A stretch of DNA of 64,000 bases from Pseudomonas sp. Au-Pse12 (GCF_021341665.1 NZ_JAJTTH010000012.1:62001-126000), one strand, 5' to 3'. Shown: positions 23,520 through 34,129, numbered from the stretch's first letter. Numbers and translations are program-made. The notes: generated by a model from the sequence alone, not told the origin.

Positions 23520-24961
23520 TGCGCGCCTCCTTCCAGCTGCTGTTCGCTGGCCTGAATGGCCAGGCGTTCCGCTTCCAGGTCGAGGTTGCGGGTCAGCGCC
23601 CAGTAGACCAGCCCGGCCACCGCCAGGCCAATCACGAAGGCAATGTCGGCGCCGCCCAGGGCCTGGGACAGCGGGCCCTGGTAGAAGCTCAGGGACATGA
23701 ACGGCACCATCGCCAGCAGGCCAAGGAAGTACGCCAGCAGCCCGGCGCTGGACCAGCGGCCGTAGATCCCGGCAGGGTTGAAGATGTCGCTGATGGCATA
23801 GCGGCCTTTGCGCACCAGGTAGAAGTCCGCGAGGTTGACCGCGGTCCAGGGCACCAGGAAATACAGCATCAGTAGGACGAAGGTGTTGAAGCTGCCCAGG
23901 TAGCTTTCGGGAATGTTCATGGCGATCAGGAAGATCACCACCGCCACCAGCAGGATGCCGCAGACCCGGCTCTTGAGGTTGGGCTTGATCGACTTGAAGC
24001 CGTCGATCGCACTGATGCCGGTGAGCATCGCGCCGTAGCAGTTGACCGCCATGATGCCGACCAGCGCCGGCACCGCGATCAGCACGGTGAAGGTGCCGAA
24101 GCCGGGAATCAGGCGGTTGCCCACTTCGCGCACGCTGGCGATGGCATCCGGCGAGGGCAGGGCGGACGCCAGGAAGGCCCCCAGGGACATCAGCCACAGG
24201 GCCGAACCGGCGGCGCCCAGGTAGGTCCAGAAGATCACCTTGCGCGACGGCGTCTGGTGCGGCAGGTAGCGCGAATAGTCGGAGACGTACACCGAATAGC
24301 TGATCTGGTAACCGGCCGCGGCCGACAGCTGGATCAGGAACGCCGACCAGGAAAAATGCGCGTCGGCCACGGCGGCGTCGGCCTGCAAGGTCAGCAGGGC
24401 GCTGAGGGTGAGCACCGCGAACACGCTGATCATCACGTAGGTCAGCCAGCGCTGCACGGTGTGCAGCAGGTCATGGCCAACCACCGCGATCAGCACCGCC
24501 ACGGCGATCATCAGGGTGTACCAGGGCGCCCGGGCCCCGGGGATCACCGTGTTGATGGCGTCGGTGGCGAGGATCACGTTGAACACGTTGAAGCCGATGT
24601 AGACGAACACCACCGCGGTGAACGGCACGATGGCCCCGCGCAGGCCGAACTGGGCGCGGGACTGGATCATCTGCGGCAGGCCCATGCGCGGGCCCTGGTT
24701 GGCGTGGAAAGCCATGCAGAAAGTGCCCAGGCACACGCCGATGACGATCGCCAGGATCGCGTATTGCAGGCTCAGGCCCAGGGCCGCGCCGGTGAAGCCG
24801 GTGACCATGGTGGTGAGCACGAAATTGCCGGTGAACCAGAAGGGCCCCTGGTGCCAGACCTTGCCGTGGCGCTCGTTGCGCGGCACGTAATCGATGGAGC
24901 GGGTTTCGATCGCAAGACCCGGGGGATGGGCTTTCTCGGTGACGCAAGAAGAGGTCGTCAT
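23516..24961 (-). CDS. NCS1-family purine-cytosine permease
   Basis: Inner-membrane transporter of 481 residues with about 12 hydrophobic segments. The N-terminal IDYVPRNERHGKVWHQGPFWF and the GFTGAALGLSLQYAI first helix match CodB-like NCS1 carriers. Its closest functional partner appears to be the overlapping nitrilase-family gene. A perfect 9-bp inverted repeat lies about 80 bp upstream of the start, suggesting a dedicated repressor. The gene lies between gbcB and ltaE, breaking the glycine betaine cluster, so it may be an insertion relative to P. aeruginosa. Confidence 0.88.
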   Translation of the reverse strand: MTTSSCVTEKAHPPGLAIETRSIDYVPRNERHGKVWHQGPFWFTGNFVLTTMVTGFTGAALGLSLQYAILAIVIGVCLGTFCMAFHANQGPRMGLPQMIQSRAQFGLRGAIVPFTAVVFVYIGFNVFNVILATDAINTVIPGARAPWYTLMIAVAVLIAVVGHDLLHTVQRWLTYVMISVFAVLTLSALLTLQADAAVADAHFSWSAFLIQLSAAAGYQISYSVYVSDYSRYLPHQTPSRKVIFWTYLGAAGSALWLMSLGAFLASALPSPDAIASVREVGNRLIPGFGTFTVLIAVPALVGIMAVNCYGAMLTGISAIDGFKSIKPNLKSRVCGILLVAVVIFLIAMNIPESYLGSFNTFVLLMLYFLVPWTAVNLADFYLVRKGRYAISDIFNPAGIYGRWSSAGLLAYFLGLLAMVPFMSLSFYQGPLSQALGGADIAFVIGLAVAGLVYWALTRNLDLEAERLAIQASEQQLEGGAQ

Positions 24962-25040
24962 GGGCTGCAGCCTTGTTTTTATAGGTCGACCCCGGAGTCT
25001 CGGATAAAGGCGGCGGATGTTGAATCAGCAGGGGCAAATA

Positions 25041-25066
25041 ATCAGTTCAGGAATTTGTGAACTGAT
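25041..25066. promoter_or_regulatory. Perfect inverted repeat, probable operator of the permease/nitrilase operon
   Basis: ATCAGTTCA - 8 nt - TGAACTGAT is a perfect palindrome of 9-bp arms, 80-105 bp upstream of the NCS1 permease start on the minus strand. It is too AT-balanced to be a REP and has no T-tract, so a transcription-factor site (GntR/TetR/FadR-like symmetry) is the likeliest reading. No candidate regulator gene is adjacent. Confidence 0.55.
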
Positions 25067-25080
25067 GCTCGGTTGCCGTT

Positions 25081-25108
25081 GTGGCGAGGGAGCAAGCTCC
25101 CTCGCCAC
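25081..25108. repeat. Short REP hairpin downstream of ltaE
   Basis: GTGGCGAGGGAGC-AA-GCTCCCTCGCCAC is a perfect 13-bp stem with a 2-nt loop. It is a minimal copy of the GTGGCGAGGGAGC element also present at 36387 and 54013. Its position 28 bp after the ltaE stop suggests it also limits read-through into the permease operon. Confidence 0.8.
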
Positions 25109-25135
25109 GGCAAGCTTTCTGGTCGGGAGGCTGGG

Positions 25136-26176
25136 TCAGGCGCTCATCACGGTGCGGATGTCCGCCGCCAGTTCGCGCACGCGCTCTTCTTCGGTGTCCC
25201 AGGAGCACATGAAGCGCGCGCCGCCCTTGCCGATGAAGGTGTAGAAGCGCCAGCCCCTGGCGGTCAGGGCAGCAATCGCCGGTTCAGAGAGTTGCAGGAA
25301 CACGCCGTTGGCCTGCACCGGGAACATCAGTTCCACGCCCGGGATGTCGGCCACCAGTTGGGCCAGCAGCTGCGCGCAGTGGTTGGCGTGGCGGGCGTGC
25401 TTGAGCCAGGCGTCGTTTTCCAGCAGGCCGACCCAGGGCGCCGAGAGAAAGCGCATTTTCGAGGCCAGCTGGCCGGCCTGCTTGCAGCGGTAGTCGAAGT
25501 CTTCCGCCAGCTTGTGGTTGAAGAACAGGATCGCTTCCCCCACGGCCATGCCGTTTTTCGTGCCGCCAAAGCACAGCACGTCGACGCCGGCCTTCCAGGT
25601 CAGTTCCGCCGGGGTGCAGCCCAGGAAGGCACAGGCGTTGGAGAAGCGCGCGCCGTCCATGTGCAGGTTCAGCCCCAGTTCCTTGCAGGTGGCGCTGATG
25701 GCGCGGACTTCTTCCGGGGTGTAGACGCTGCCCACTTCGGTGGCTTGGGTCAGGGTGACCACCCGGGGCTTGGGGTAGTGGATGTCCTGGCGCTTGAGGG
25801 CGATCTCGCGGATCGATTCCGGGGTCAGCTTGCCGTTATGGGTGCCGGCGATCAGCAGCTTGGAACCGTTGGAGAAGAACTCCGGAGCGCCGCATTCGTC
25901 GGTTTCGACGTGGGCGGTTTCCGAGCAGATCACGCTGTGGTAACTCTGGCACAGCGACGACAGGGCCAGGGAGTTGGCGGCGGTGCCGTTGAAGGCGAAG
26001 AACACTTCGCAGTCGGTTTCGAACAGTGTGCGGAAATGATCCGAGGCGCGAGCGGTCCACTGGTCGTCGCCGTAAGCGCGCTCGTGGCCGTGGTTGGCCT
26101 GCTCCATGGCGGCCCAGGCTTCGGGGCAGATGCCGGAGTAGTTGTCGCTGGCGAATTGTTGGCTCTTGTCGGTCAT
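25136..26176 (-). CDS. ltaE: Low-specificity L-threonine aldolase
   Basis: PLP-dependent aldolase of 346 residues that splits L-threonine to glycine and acetaldehyde, or runs in reverse. The Schiff-base lysine is in CFGGTKNGMAVGE, and the family start FASDNYSGICPEAW is intact. The ATG at 26176 is chosen; an in-frame start at 26233 would add 19 residues without family similarity. It sits in the same neighbourhood as gbcAB and glyA in P. aeruginosa (PA5413 type), linking it to glycine made from betaine. Confidence 0.9.
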   Translation of the reverse strand: MTDKSQQFASDNYSGICPEAWAAMEQANHGHERAYGDDQWTARASDHFRTLFETDCEVFFAFNGTAANSLALSSLCQSYHSVICSETAHVETDECGAPEFFSNGSKLLIAGTHNGKLTPESIREIALKRQDIHYPKPRVVTLTQATEVGSVYTPEEVRAISATCKELGLNLHMDGARFSNACAFLGCTPAELTWKAGVDVLCFGGTKNGMAVGEAILFFNHKLAEDFDYRCKQAGQLASKMRFLSAPWVGLLENDAWLKHARHANHCAQLLAQLVADIPGVELMFPVQANGVFLQLSEPAIAALTARGWRFYTFIGKGGARFMCSWDTEEERVRELAADIRTVMSA

Positions 26177-26276
26177 GGCCGGCTCCGTGGTCGATGATGG
26201 TGCGCACTTTACCCAAGAATAATGGCTCAGCACACGCTCTGTTTATGCGGGAATAATGCAGGGCCCATAAGGATTT

Positions 26277-27017
26277 ATGCGTGATGCGATGCTGAAAACC
26301 GACAACGCCCAGCGCGATGGGGCGCTGGATGCGTTGAAGTGGCTGGCGCTGCTGAGCATGGTTGCCGATCACCTGCGGTATGTGGGCTGGAGCCTGGACT
26401 GGCTGTATGTGCCCGGGCGCCTGGCATTTCCCTGGTTCTGCCTGGCGATGGCGGTGAACCTGGCGCGGGCCAGGGTTGAAACCGAGCGCCGGCCCGGAGC
26501 ATGGCGCTACCTGGGCTGGCTGCTGCTGTTCAGCCTGTTGAGCGAGATTCCCTACCGCCTGTTCATCCCCGACCCCGATACCTTGAATGTGCTGCCCACC
26601 CTGGCCCTGGGCCTGCTGGTGGCGCGCACCTGGCAACGGCGCAGCGGCCTGGACCTGGGGCTTGGCCTGCTGGCCTTGCTGCTGGCCGTGGTTTTCAGTG
26701 AGCGGCTGATGTTCGGCGCCTTCGGCGTGTTGCTGCCGCTGGCCCTGCTGCTGGTGCTGCGCCGGCCCTGGTACTTCAGCCTGCTGCCCGGGGCGCTGTG
26801 CCTGGCGGCCAACCAATGGGAAACCTTGTTCCCGGCGGCGCGCCTGGGCAATCCGGTGGCGACCTGCGGTATTGCCGCTTGTCTGCTGGCGCCGTGGCTG
26901 GGGGTGATGCTGCTGCGAGTGTTGCGCGGTTGTACGGTGCCGGCGATGCGGCGTTGGGCCTACCTGCTGTACCCGGCGCACTTTCTCCTGCTACTGGCCC
27001 TGCGCCAACTCCTGTAG
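26277..27017 (+). CDS. TraX-family membrane protein
   Basis: Integral membrane protein of 246 residues with about seven hydrophobic segments. The N-terminus DALKWLALLSMVADHLRYVG and RLAFPWFCLAMAVNLAR is typical of TraX, the family named for F-pilin acetylation; chromosomal members are acyltransferase-like proteins of unknown substrate. It is divergent from ltaE with 100 bp between. The stop codon TAG is supplied by the first bases of a REP element, so the true ancestral C-terminus may have been altered. Confidence 0.8.
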   Translation: MRDAMLKTDNAQRDGALDALKWLALLSMVADHLRYVGWSLDWLYVPGRLAFPWFCLAMAVNLARARVETERRPGAWRYLGWLLLFSLLSEIPYRLFIPDPDTLNVLPTLALGLLVARTWQRRSGLDLGLGLLALLLAVVFSERLMFGAFGVLLPLALLLVLRRPWYFSLLPGALCLAANQWETLFPAARLGNPVATCGIAACLLAPWLGVMLLRVLRGCTVPAMRRWAYLLYPAHFLLLLALRQLL

Positions 27018-27161
27018 CCGCTGCCGCAGGCTGCGATCGGCTTGGGCGGCATTGCGACGTAGCAGACGCAGCGATCTTGAGGGCGCCGCAGCTCGGCGGG
27101 AAATCGCCAGGCAAGGTCCTGCGGACCTTTGCGCAGCTTCGCGGGCTCAGCAGCGGCTACA
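27013..27161. repeat. REP-type element overlapping the traX-like stop
   Basis: Begins TGTAGCCGCTGCCGCAGGC at 27013, inside the stop codon region of the TraX-like gene, and ends CAGCGGCTACA at 27161, with several internal partly complementary segments. It is related to the copies at 5123 and 33291. Confidence 0.75.
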
Positions 27162-27410
27162 GGCGCGGGCGCCTTTCGCCTGCGGCCCGGACCTGCGCCA
27201 CGCCGCAAGGCGCCGATCCAGAGCCTTCAGCCGGTTGCGGCCCCGGGCATTTATCCCGGCGCGCCAAGGCATGTCGTAAACGCACCTTTGCGTGGCGTCC
27301 ATAGGCATTTGAGTTCCCCTTCCCGGTCATACCATCGCATCCAAAGGGCGCAGCTTTAAGGCTGGCCTCACCGAGACGAAAGGCGCAGCGCCGCCGCTGG
27401 GAGAGACGTG
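27162..27410. promoter_or_regulatory. glyA upstream region
   Basis: This is the remainder of the 393-bp gap before glyA. It should carry the glyA/sox promoter, which in P. aeruginosa is responsive to GbdR. I see no confident -35/-10 pair and no recognisable glycine riboswitch. A small direct repeat AAGGGCGCAGC/AAAGGCGCAGC occurs at about 27343 and 27380, of unknown meaning. GGGAGAGA lies just before the start codon and is the ribosome site. Confidence 0.4.
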
Positions 27411-28664
<1,254 letters not shown>

Positions 28665-28687
28665 GAGCCGCAACTGGAGCAATGACT

Positions 28688-29938
28688 ATGCAACGCTATT
28701 CGGGCTTCGGCCTCTTCAAGCACTCTCTCAGCCACCATGAAAACTGGCAGCGTATGTGGCGCACGCCGACCCCGAAGAAGGTCTATGACGTGGTCATCGT
28801 CGGCGGTGGCGGGCATGGCCTGGCCACCGCCTACTACCTGGCCAAGGAACACGGCATCACCAATGTCGCGGTGGTGGAAAAAGGCTGGCTGGGCGGTGGC
28901 AACACCGCGCGCAACACCACCATCGTGCGTTCCAACTACCTGTGGGACGAGTCGGCGCAGCTCTACGAACACGCGATGAAGCTTTGGGAAGGTCTGTCCC
29001 AGGACCTCAACTACAACGTGATGTTCTCCCAGCGCGGGGTCTACAACCTGTGCCACACCTTGCAGGACATCCGTGATTCCGAGCGTCGGGTCAGTGCCAA
29101 CCGCCTCAACGGCATCGATGGCGAACTGCTCAACACCCAGCAGGTGGCGGACGAAATCCCCTACCTTGATTGCTCGAAGAACACTCGCTATCCAGTGCTG
29201 GGCGCCACCGTCCAGCGCCGTGGCGGCGTGGCCCGTCACGACGCCGTGGCCTGGGGCTTTGCCCGCGCCGCCGACGCCCTGGGCGTGGACTTGATCCAGC
29301 AGACTGAAGTCATCGGCTTCCGCAAGGAAAACGGCGTGTGCATCGGCGTCGAGACCAACAAGGGCTTTATCGGCGCCAAGCGCGTCGGGGTGGTCACCGC
29401 CGGCAACTCCGGGCACATGGCCAAGCTCGCGGGCTTTCGCCTGCCGATCGAATCCCACCCGCTGCAAGCGCTGGTGTCGGAGCCGATCAAACCGATCATC
29501 GACAGCGTAATCATGTCCAATGCCGTGCACGGCTACATCAGCCAGTCGGACAAGGGCGACCTGGTGATCGGCGCCGGTATCGACGGCTGGGTCGGCTACG
29601 GCCAGCGCGGCTCCTACCCGGTGATCGAGCACACCATCCAGGCCATCGTCGAGATGTTCCCGATCCTTTCCCGAGTGCGCATGAACCGCCAGTGGGGCGG
29701 CATCGTTGACACCAGCCCGGACGCCTGCCCGATCATTTCCAAGACCCCGGTGCCGAACATGTTCTTCAACTGCGGTTGGGGCACCGGCGGCTTCAAGGCC
29801 ACCCCGGGCTCGGGCAACGTGTTTGCCGCGAGCCTCGCCAAGGGCGAGATGCATCCCTTGGCCGCCCCTTTCTCCATCGACCGTTTCCACAACGGTGCGT
29901 TGATTGATGAACACGGCGCTGCTGCGGTCGCCCACTAA
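28688..29938 (+). CDS. soxB: Heterotetrameric sarcosine oxidase, beta subunit
   Basis: Flavoprotein subunit of 416 residues. The dinucleotide-binding motif GGGGHGLATAYYLA is near residues 36-49, and the segment RRGGVARHDAVAWG is where the beta subunit's covalent-FMN histidine is expected. The ATG at 28688 is preferred because GGAG (28676-28679) has proper spacing to it, while the ATG at 28682 lies only 2 nt away. It works with SoxD, SoxA and SoxG to oxidise sarcosine to glycine with transfer of the methyl group to THF. It is part of the glyA-sox-purU-fdhA unit. Confidence 0.94.
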   Translation: MQRYSGFGLFKHSLSHHENWQRMWRTPTPKKVYDVVIVGGGGHGLATAYYLAKEHGITNVAVVEKGWLGGGNTARNTTIVRSNYLWDESAQLYEHAMKLWEGLSQDLNYNVMFSQRGVYNLCHTLQDIRDSERRVSANRLNGIDGELLNTQQVADEIPYLDCSKNTRYPVLGATVQRRGGVARHDAVAWGFARAADALGVDLIQQTEVIGFRKENGVCIGVETNKGFIGAKRVGVVTAGNSGHMAKLAGFRLPIESHPLQALVSEPIKPIIDSVIMSNAVHGYISQSDKGDLVIGAGIDGWVGYGQRGSYPVIEHTIQAIVEMFPILSRVRMNRQWGGIVDTSPDACPIISKTPVPNMFFNCGWGTGGFKATPGSGNVFAASLAKGEMHPLAAPFSIDRFHNGALIDEHGAAAVAH

Positions 29939-29952
29939 AAGGACAAACACCT

Positions 29953-30255
29953 ATGTTGCATATCTTCTGTCCTCACTGCGGCGAACTGCGCTCCGAAGAG
30001 GAATTCCATTCGTCCGGCCAGGCCCACATTCCCCGGCCCCTGGACCCGAACGCCTGCACCGACGAGGAGTGGGGCGACTATATGTTCTTCCGCGACAACC
30101 CCCGCGGCCTGCACCACGAGTTGTGGATCCACGCCGCCGGTTGCCGCCAGTACTTCAACGCCACCCGCGACACCGTCACTTACGAAATTCTTGAAACCTA
30201 CAAGATAGGCACCAAGCCGCAATTCACCGCCAAGGCTGCTGGAGAGAAGGTATGA
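29953..30255 (+). CDS. soxD: Sarcosine oxidase, delta subunit
   Basis: Small zinc-binding subunit of 100 residues. The zinc-ribbon half CPHCGE (C6, C9) and the later H-x-x-x-C region (WIHAAGCRQYF) are present. It is needed for assembly of the tetramer. Its stop overlaps the soxA start by 4 nt (ATGA), and it follows soxB by 14 bp. Confidence 0.93.
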   Translation: MLHIFCPHCGELRSEEEFHSSGQAHIPRPLDPNACTDEEWGDYMFFRDNPRGLHHELWIHAAGCRQYFNATRDTVTYEILETYKIGTKPQFTAKAAGEKV

Positions 30256-33200
30256 GCCAGACCAATCGCCTGTCCAACGGCGGGCGCATCGACCGCAACA
30301 AAGTCCTCACCTTCACCTTCAACGGCCAGAGCTACAAAGGCTTTGAAGGCGACACCCTGGCCTCGGCCCTGCTGGCCAACGGCGTGGACATCATCGGTCG
30401 CAGCTTCAAGTACTCCCGGCCCCGGGGCATCTTCGCCGCCGGCTGTGAAGAGCCCAACGCGGTGCTGCAGATCGGCGCCACCGAAGCCACCCAGATCCCC
30501 AACGTGCGCGCCACCCAACAGGCGCTGTACCAGGGCCTGGTGGCCACCAGCACCAACGGCTGGCCCAGCGTCAACAACGACATGATGGGGATTCTCGGCA
30601 AGGTCGGCGGCAAGCTGATGCCGCCGGGTTTCTACTACAAGACTTTCATGTACCCGCAATCGTTCTGGATGACCTACGAGAAGTACATCCGCAAGGCGGC
30701 GGGCCTCGGCCGTTCGCCCACCGAGAACGACCCGGACACCTACGACAACATGAACCAGCACTGCGATGTGCTGATCGTCGGCGCCGGCCCGGCCGGCCTC
30801 GCCGCCGCCCTGGCGGCTGCCCGCAGCGGCGCCCGGGTGATTCTCGCCGATGAGCAGGAAGAGTTCGGCGGCACCCTGCTGGACAGCCGCGAAAGCCTCG
30901 ACGGCAAGCCGGCGGTGGAGTGGGTGGCCAGTGTGGTCGCCGAGCTCAAGTCGCTGCCGGACGTGTTGCTGCTGCCACGGGCCACGGTCAACGGCTACCA
31001 CGACCACAACTTCCTGACCATTCACGAGCGCCTCACCGATCACCTCGGTGACCGTGCGCCGATCGGCCAGGTGCGCCAGCGTATCCACCGGGTCCGCGCC
31101 AAGCGCGTGGTGCTGGCCACCGGCGCCCATGAGCGGCCGCTGGTCTACGGCAACAACGACGTGCCGGGCAACATGCTGGCCGGCGCGGTGTCCACCTACG
31201 TGCGCCGTTACGGTGTGGCCCCGGGCAAGAAACTGGTGCTGTCCACCAACAACGACCACGCCTACCGCGTGGCCCTGGACTGGCTCGACGCCAGCCTGCA
31301 AGTGGTGGCCATCGCCGATGCGCGGCACAACCCGCGCGGCGCCCTGGTGGAAGAAGCCCGGGCCAAGGGCATCCGCATCCTCACCTCCAGCGCGGTGATC
31401 GAGGCCCGTGGCAGCAAGCACGTGACCGGCGCGCGGGTGGCGGCCATCGACGTCAAGGCGCACAAGGTCACCAGCCCCGGCGAGTGGCTCGACTGCGACC
31501 TGATCGCCAGCTCCGGCGGCTACAGCCCGGTGGTGCACCTGGCCTCTCACCTGGGCGGCAAGCCGGTGTGGCGTGAAGACATCCTCGGTTTCGTGCCCGG
31601 TGAAGCACCGCAGAAACGCGTGTGCGTCGGCGGCATCAACGGCGTCTACAGCCTCGGCGATACCCTGGCCGACGGTTTCGAGGGCGGTGTGCGCGCGGCC
31701 AGCGAAGCTGGGTTCCAGAGTGTGGAGGGCGTGTTGCCCAAAGCCCTGACCCGCCTTGAAGAACCGACCCTGGCGCTGTTCCAGGTGCCCCATGAAAAAG
31801 GCACCGCCCGCGCGCCGAAGCAATTCGTCGACCTGCAGAACGACGTCACCGCTGCCGCCATCGAACTGGCGACCCGCGAGGGCTTCGAGTCGGTGGAGCA
31901 CGTCAAGCGCTACACCGCCCTGGGCTTCGGCACCGACCAGGGCAAGCTGGGCAACGTCAACGGCCTGGCCATTGCCGCCCGCTCGCTGAACGTCAGCATC
32001 CCGCAGATGGGCACCACCATGTTCCGCCCGAACTACACGCCGATCACCTTCGGCGCCGTGGCCGGCCGGCACTGTGGGCACATCTTCGAGCCGGTGCGTT
32101 TCACCGCGCTGCATGCCTGGCATGTGAAGAATGGCGCCGAGTTCGAAGACGTCGGTCAGTGGAAGCGCCCTTGGTACTTCCCGAAAAACGGCGAAGACCT
32201 GCATGCCGCGGTCAAGCGTGAATGCCAGGCGGTGCGCGACAGCGTCGGCCTGCTGGACGCCTCGACCCTGGGCAAGATCGACATCCAGGGCCCGGACGCC
32301 CGGGAGTTCCTCAACCGCATCTACACCAACGCCTGGACCAAGCTCGACGTGGGCAAGGCCCGCTACGGCCTGATGTGCAAGGAAGACGGCATGGTCTTCG
32401 ACGACGGCGTGACCGCCTGTCTGGCCGACAACCACTTCCTGATGACCACCACCACCGGCGGCGCGGCGCGCGTGCTGCAGTGGCTGGAGATCTACCAGCA
32501 AACCGAATGGCCGGACCTCAAGGTGTACTTCACCTCGGTCACCGACCACTGGGCCACCATGACCCTCTCGGGCCCCAACAGCCGCAAGCTGCTGAGCGAA
32601 GTCACCGACATCGACCTGGACAAGGACGGCTTCCCGTTCATGACCTGGAAGGAAGGCCTGGTGGGCGGCGTGCCGGCGCGGGTGTTCCGTATTTCGTTCA
32701 CCGGCGAGCTGTCCTACGAGGTCAACGTCCAGGCCGACTACGCCATGGGCGTGCTGGAGCAGATCGTCGAGGCCGGCAAGAAATACAACCTGACCCCCTA
32801 CGGCACCGAAACCATGCACGTGCTGCGGGCCGAGAAGGGCTTCATCATCGTCGGCCAGGACACCGACGGCTCGATGACCCCGGACGACCTGAACATGGGC
32901 TGGTGCGTGGGCCGGACCAAGCCGTTCTCGTGGATCGGCTGGCGCGGGATGAACCGTGAAGACTGCGTGCGCGAGCAGCGCAAGCAACTGGTGGGCCTCA
33001 AGCCGATCGACCCGACCCAGTGGCTGCCGGAAGGCGCGCAACTGGTGTTCAACCCCAAGCAGGCGATTCCGATGAGCATGGTCGGTCACGTGACCTCCAG
33101 CTACGCCCACAACTCCCTGGGGTATTCCTTTGCCCTGGGCGTGGTCAAGGGCGGTCTCAAGCGCCTGGGCGAGCGAGTCTTCGCGCCCCTGGCCGATGGC

Positions 33201-33269
33201 CGGGTGATCGAGGCGGAAATCGTTTCCTCGGTGTTCTTCGACCCCAAGGGCGATCGCCAGAACATATGA
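30252..33269 (+). CDS. soxA: Sarcosine oxidase, alpha subunit
   Basis: Largest subunit, 1005 residues. The N-terminal segment has a 2Fe-2S-ferredoxin-like fold without the cluster ligands (residues 1-110). A dinucleotide-binding domain follows (VLIVGAGPAGLAAALAAA near 173-190), and the C-terminal about 380 residues are homologous to GcvT and bind tetrahydrofolate (FLNRIYTNAW, FTGELSYEVNV, YGTETMHVLRAEKG). It produces 5,10-methylene-THF from the sarcosine methyl group. A REP element separates it from soxG. Confidence 0.94.
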   Translation: MSQTNRLSNGGRIDRNKVLTFTFNGQSYKGFEGDTLASALLANGVDIIGRSFKYSRPRGIFAAGCEEPNAVLQIGATEATQIPNVRATQQALYQGLVATSTNGWPSVNNDMMGILGKVGGKLMPPGFYYKTFMYPQSFWMTYEKYIRKAAGLGRSPTENDPDTYDNMNQHCDVLIVGAGPAGLAAALAAARSGARVILADEQEEFGGTLLDSRESLDGKPAVEWVASVVAELKSLPDVLLLPRATVNGYHDHNFLTIHERLTDHLGDRAPIGQVRQRIHRVRAKRVVLATGAHERPLVYGNNDVPGNMLAGAVSTYVRRYGVAPGKKLVLSTNNDHAYRVALDWLDASLQVVAIADARHNPRGALVEEARAKGIRILTSSAVIEARGSKHVTGARVAAIDVKAHKVTSPGEWLDCDLIASSGGYSPVVHLASHLGGKPVWREDILGFVPGEAPQKRVCVGGINGVYSLGDTLADGFEGGVRAASEAGFQSVEGVLPKALTRLEEPTLALFQVPHEKGTARAPKQFVDLQNDVTAAAIELATREGFESVEHVKRYTALGFGTDQGKLGNVNGLAIAARSLNVSIPQMGTTMFRPNYTPITFGAVAGRHCGHIFEPVRFTALHAWHVKNGAEFEDVGQWKRPWYFPKNGEDLHAAVKRECQAVRDSVGLLDASTLGKIDIQGPDAREFLNRIYTNAWTKLDVGKARYGLMCKEDGMVFDDGVTACLADNHFLMTTTTGGAARVLQWLEIYQQTEWPDLKVYFTSVTDHWATMTLSGPNSRKLLSEVTDIDLDKDGFPFMTWKEGLVGGVPARVFRISFTGELSYEVNVQADYAMGVLEQIVEAGKKYNLTPYGTETMHVLRAEKGFIIVGQDTDGSMTPDDLNMGWCVGRTKPFSWIGWRGMNREDCVREQRKQLVGLKPIDPTQWLPEGAQLVFNPKQAIPMSMVGHVTSSYAHNSLGYSFALGVVKGGLKRLGERVFAPLADGRVIEAEIVSSVFFDPKGDRQNI

Positions 33270-33290
33270 CATGAACCCGGGTAGGCCCCC

Positions 33291-33392
33291 TGTAGCCGCT
33301 GCCGCAGGCTGCGACAAGGTCCGCAGGACCTTCCCGGGAGGCAAAACCTTGCGCCCGGTTCCCACTCGATCGCAGCCTCTGGCGGCGGCAAC
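33291..33392. repeat. REP-type element inside the sox operon
   Basis: Starts TGTAGCCGCTGCCGCAGGC at 33291 and ends with the complementary but diverged CGCAGCCTCTGGCGGCGGC near 33392. It sits between soxA and soxG, whose products are needed in equal amounts. The right arm is less conserved than in the 5123 copy. Confidence 0.75.
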
Positions 33393-33427
33393 CGGAACCG
33401 GACCACAGAATAAAGGACAGGTGCTCC

Positions 33428-34060
33428 ATGACCGCAGTCAACGTTTACCAACAGCGCCCCACCACCGGGGCCAAGGCCGAGTCGTCCCTGCACCACGCCG
33501 ACCTGCCGAGCCTGGTGGGCAAGGGCCGCAAGAACGCCGGGGTCACCCTGCGCGAGAAGAAACTGCTTGGCCACCTGACGATCCGTGGCGACGGCCACGA
33601 CCCGGCCTTCGCCGCCGGAGTGCACAAGGCCCTGGGCATCGAATTGCCGGGTGCCCTGAGCGTGGTGGTCAAGGGCGAGACCAGCCTGCAATGGCTGGGC
33701 CCGGATGAGTGGCTGCTGATTGTGCCTAGCGGCGAAGAGTTCGCCGCCGAGCAGAACCTGCGCGCGGCCCTGGGCGACCTGCATATCCAGATCGTCAACG
33801 TCAGCGGCGGCCAGCAGATCCTCGAACTGTCCGGGCCCAACGTGCGCCAGGTGCTGATGAAGTCCACCAGCTACGACGTGCACCCCAACAACTTCCCGGT
33901 GGGCAAGGCGGTGGGGACGGTGTTCGCCAAGTCGCAACTGGTGATCCGCCGCACCGGCGAAGACACCTGGGAATTGCTGGTGCGCCGCAGCTTCTCCGAT
34001 TACTGGTGGATGTGGCTGCAAGATGCCGCCGCCGAATACGGCCTGAGCGTGCAGGCCTGA
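33428..34060 (+). CDS. soxG: Sarcosine oxidase, gamma subunit
   Basis: GcvT-like subunit of 210 residues. Family features are LREKKLLGHLTIRG, WLGPDEWLLIVP, LSGPNVRQVLMKSTSYDVHP and the C-terminal SFSDYWWMWLQDAA. It completes the soxBDAG set and is followed by purU after 69 bp. A ribosome site AAAGGACAGG lies upstream of the ATG, after the REP element. Confidence 0.92.
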   Translation: MTAVNVYQQRPTTGAKAESSLHHADLPSLVGKGRKNAGVTLREKKLLGHLTIRGDGHDPAFAAGVHKALGIELPGALSVVVKGETSLQWLGPDEWLLIVPSGEEFAAEQNLRAALGDLHIQIVNVSGGQQILELSGPNVRQVLMKSTSYDVHPNNFPVGKAVGTVFAKSQLVIRRTGEDTWELLVRRSFSDYWWMWLQDAAAEYGLSVQA

Positions 34061-34129
34061 TCGCCGGGCCTTGGTTTTACAGGTGATCAACCGCGCTGCG
34101 GTTGCCCTTATGAACAGGAGTTACCCCGC

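Noticed and set aside
22695..24197. Nitrilase gene with a 500-residue product
   Set aside because: The upstream 226 codons run in another frame of the permease gene; the conserved domain starts at the ATG at 23519, which overlaps the permease stop.
27162..27410. Glycine riboswitch upstream of glyA
   Set aside because: No recognisable tandem aptamer core or expression platform was seen; the region is partly repeat-derived.
30198..33365. Antisense frame of 1055 codons opposite soxA
   Set aside because: Fully covered by soxA, with typical antisense composition.
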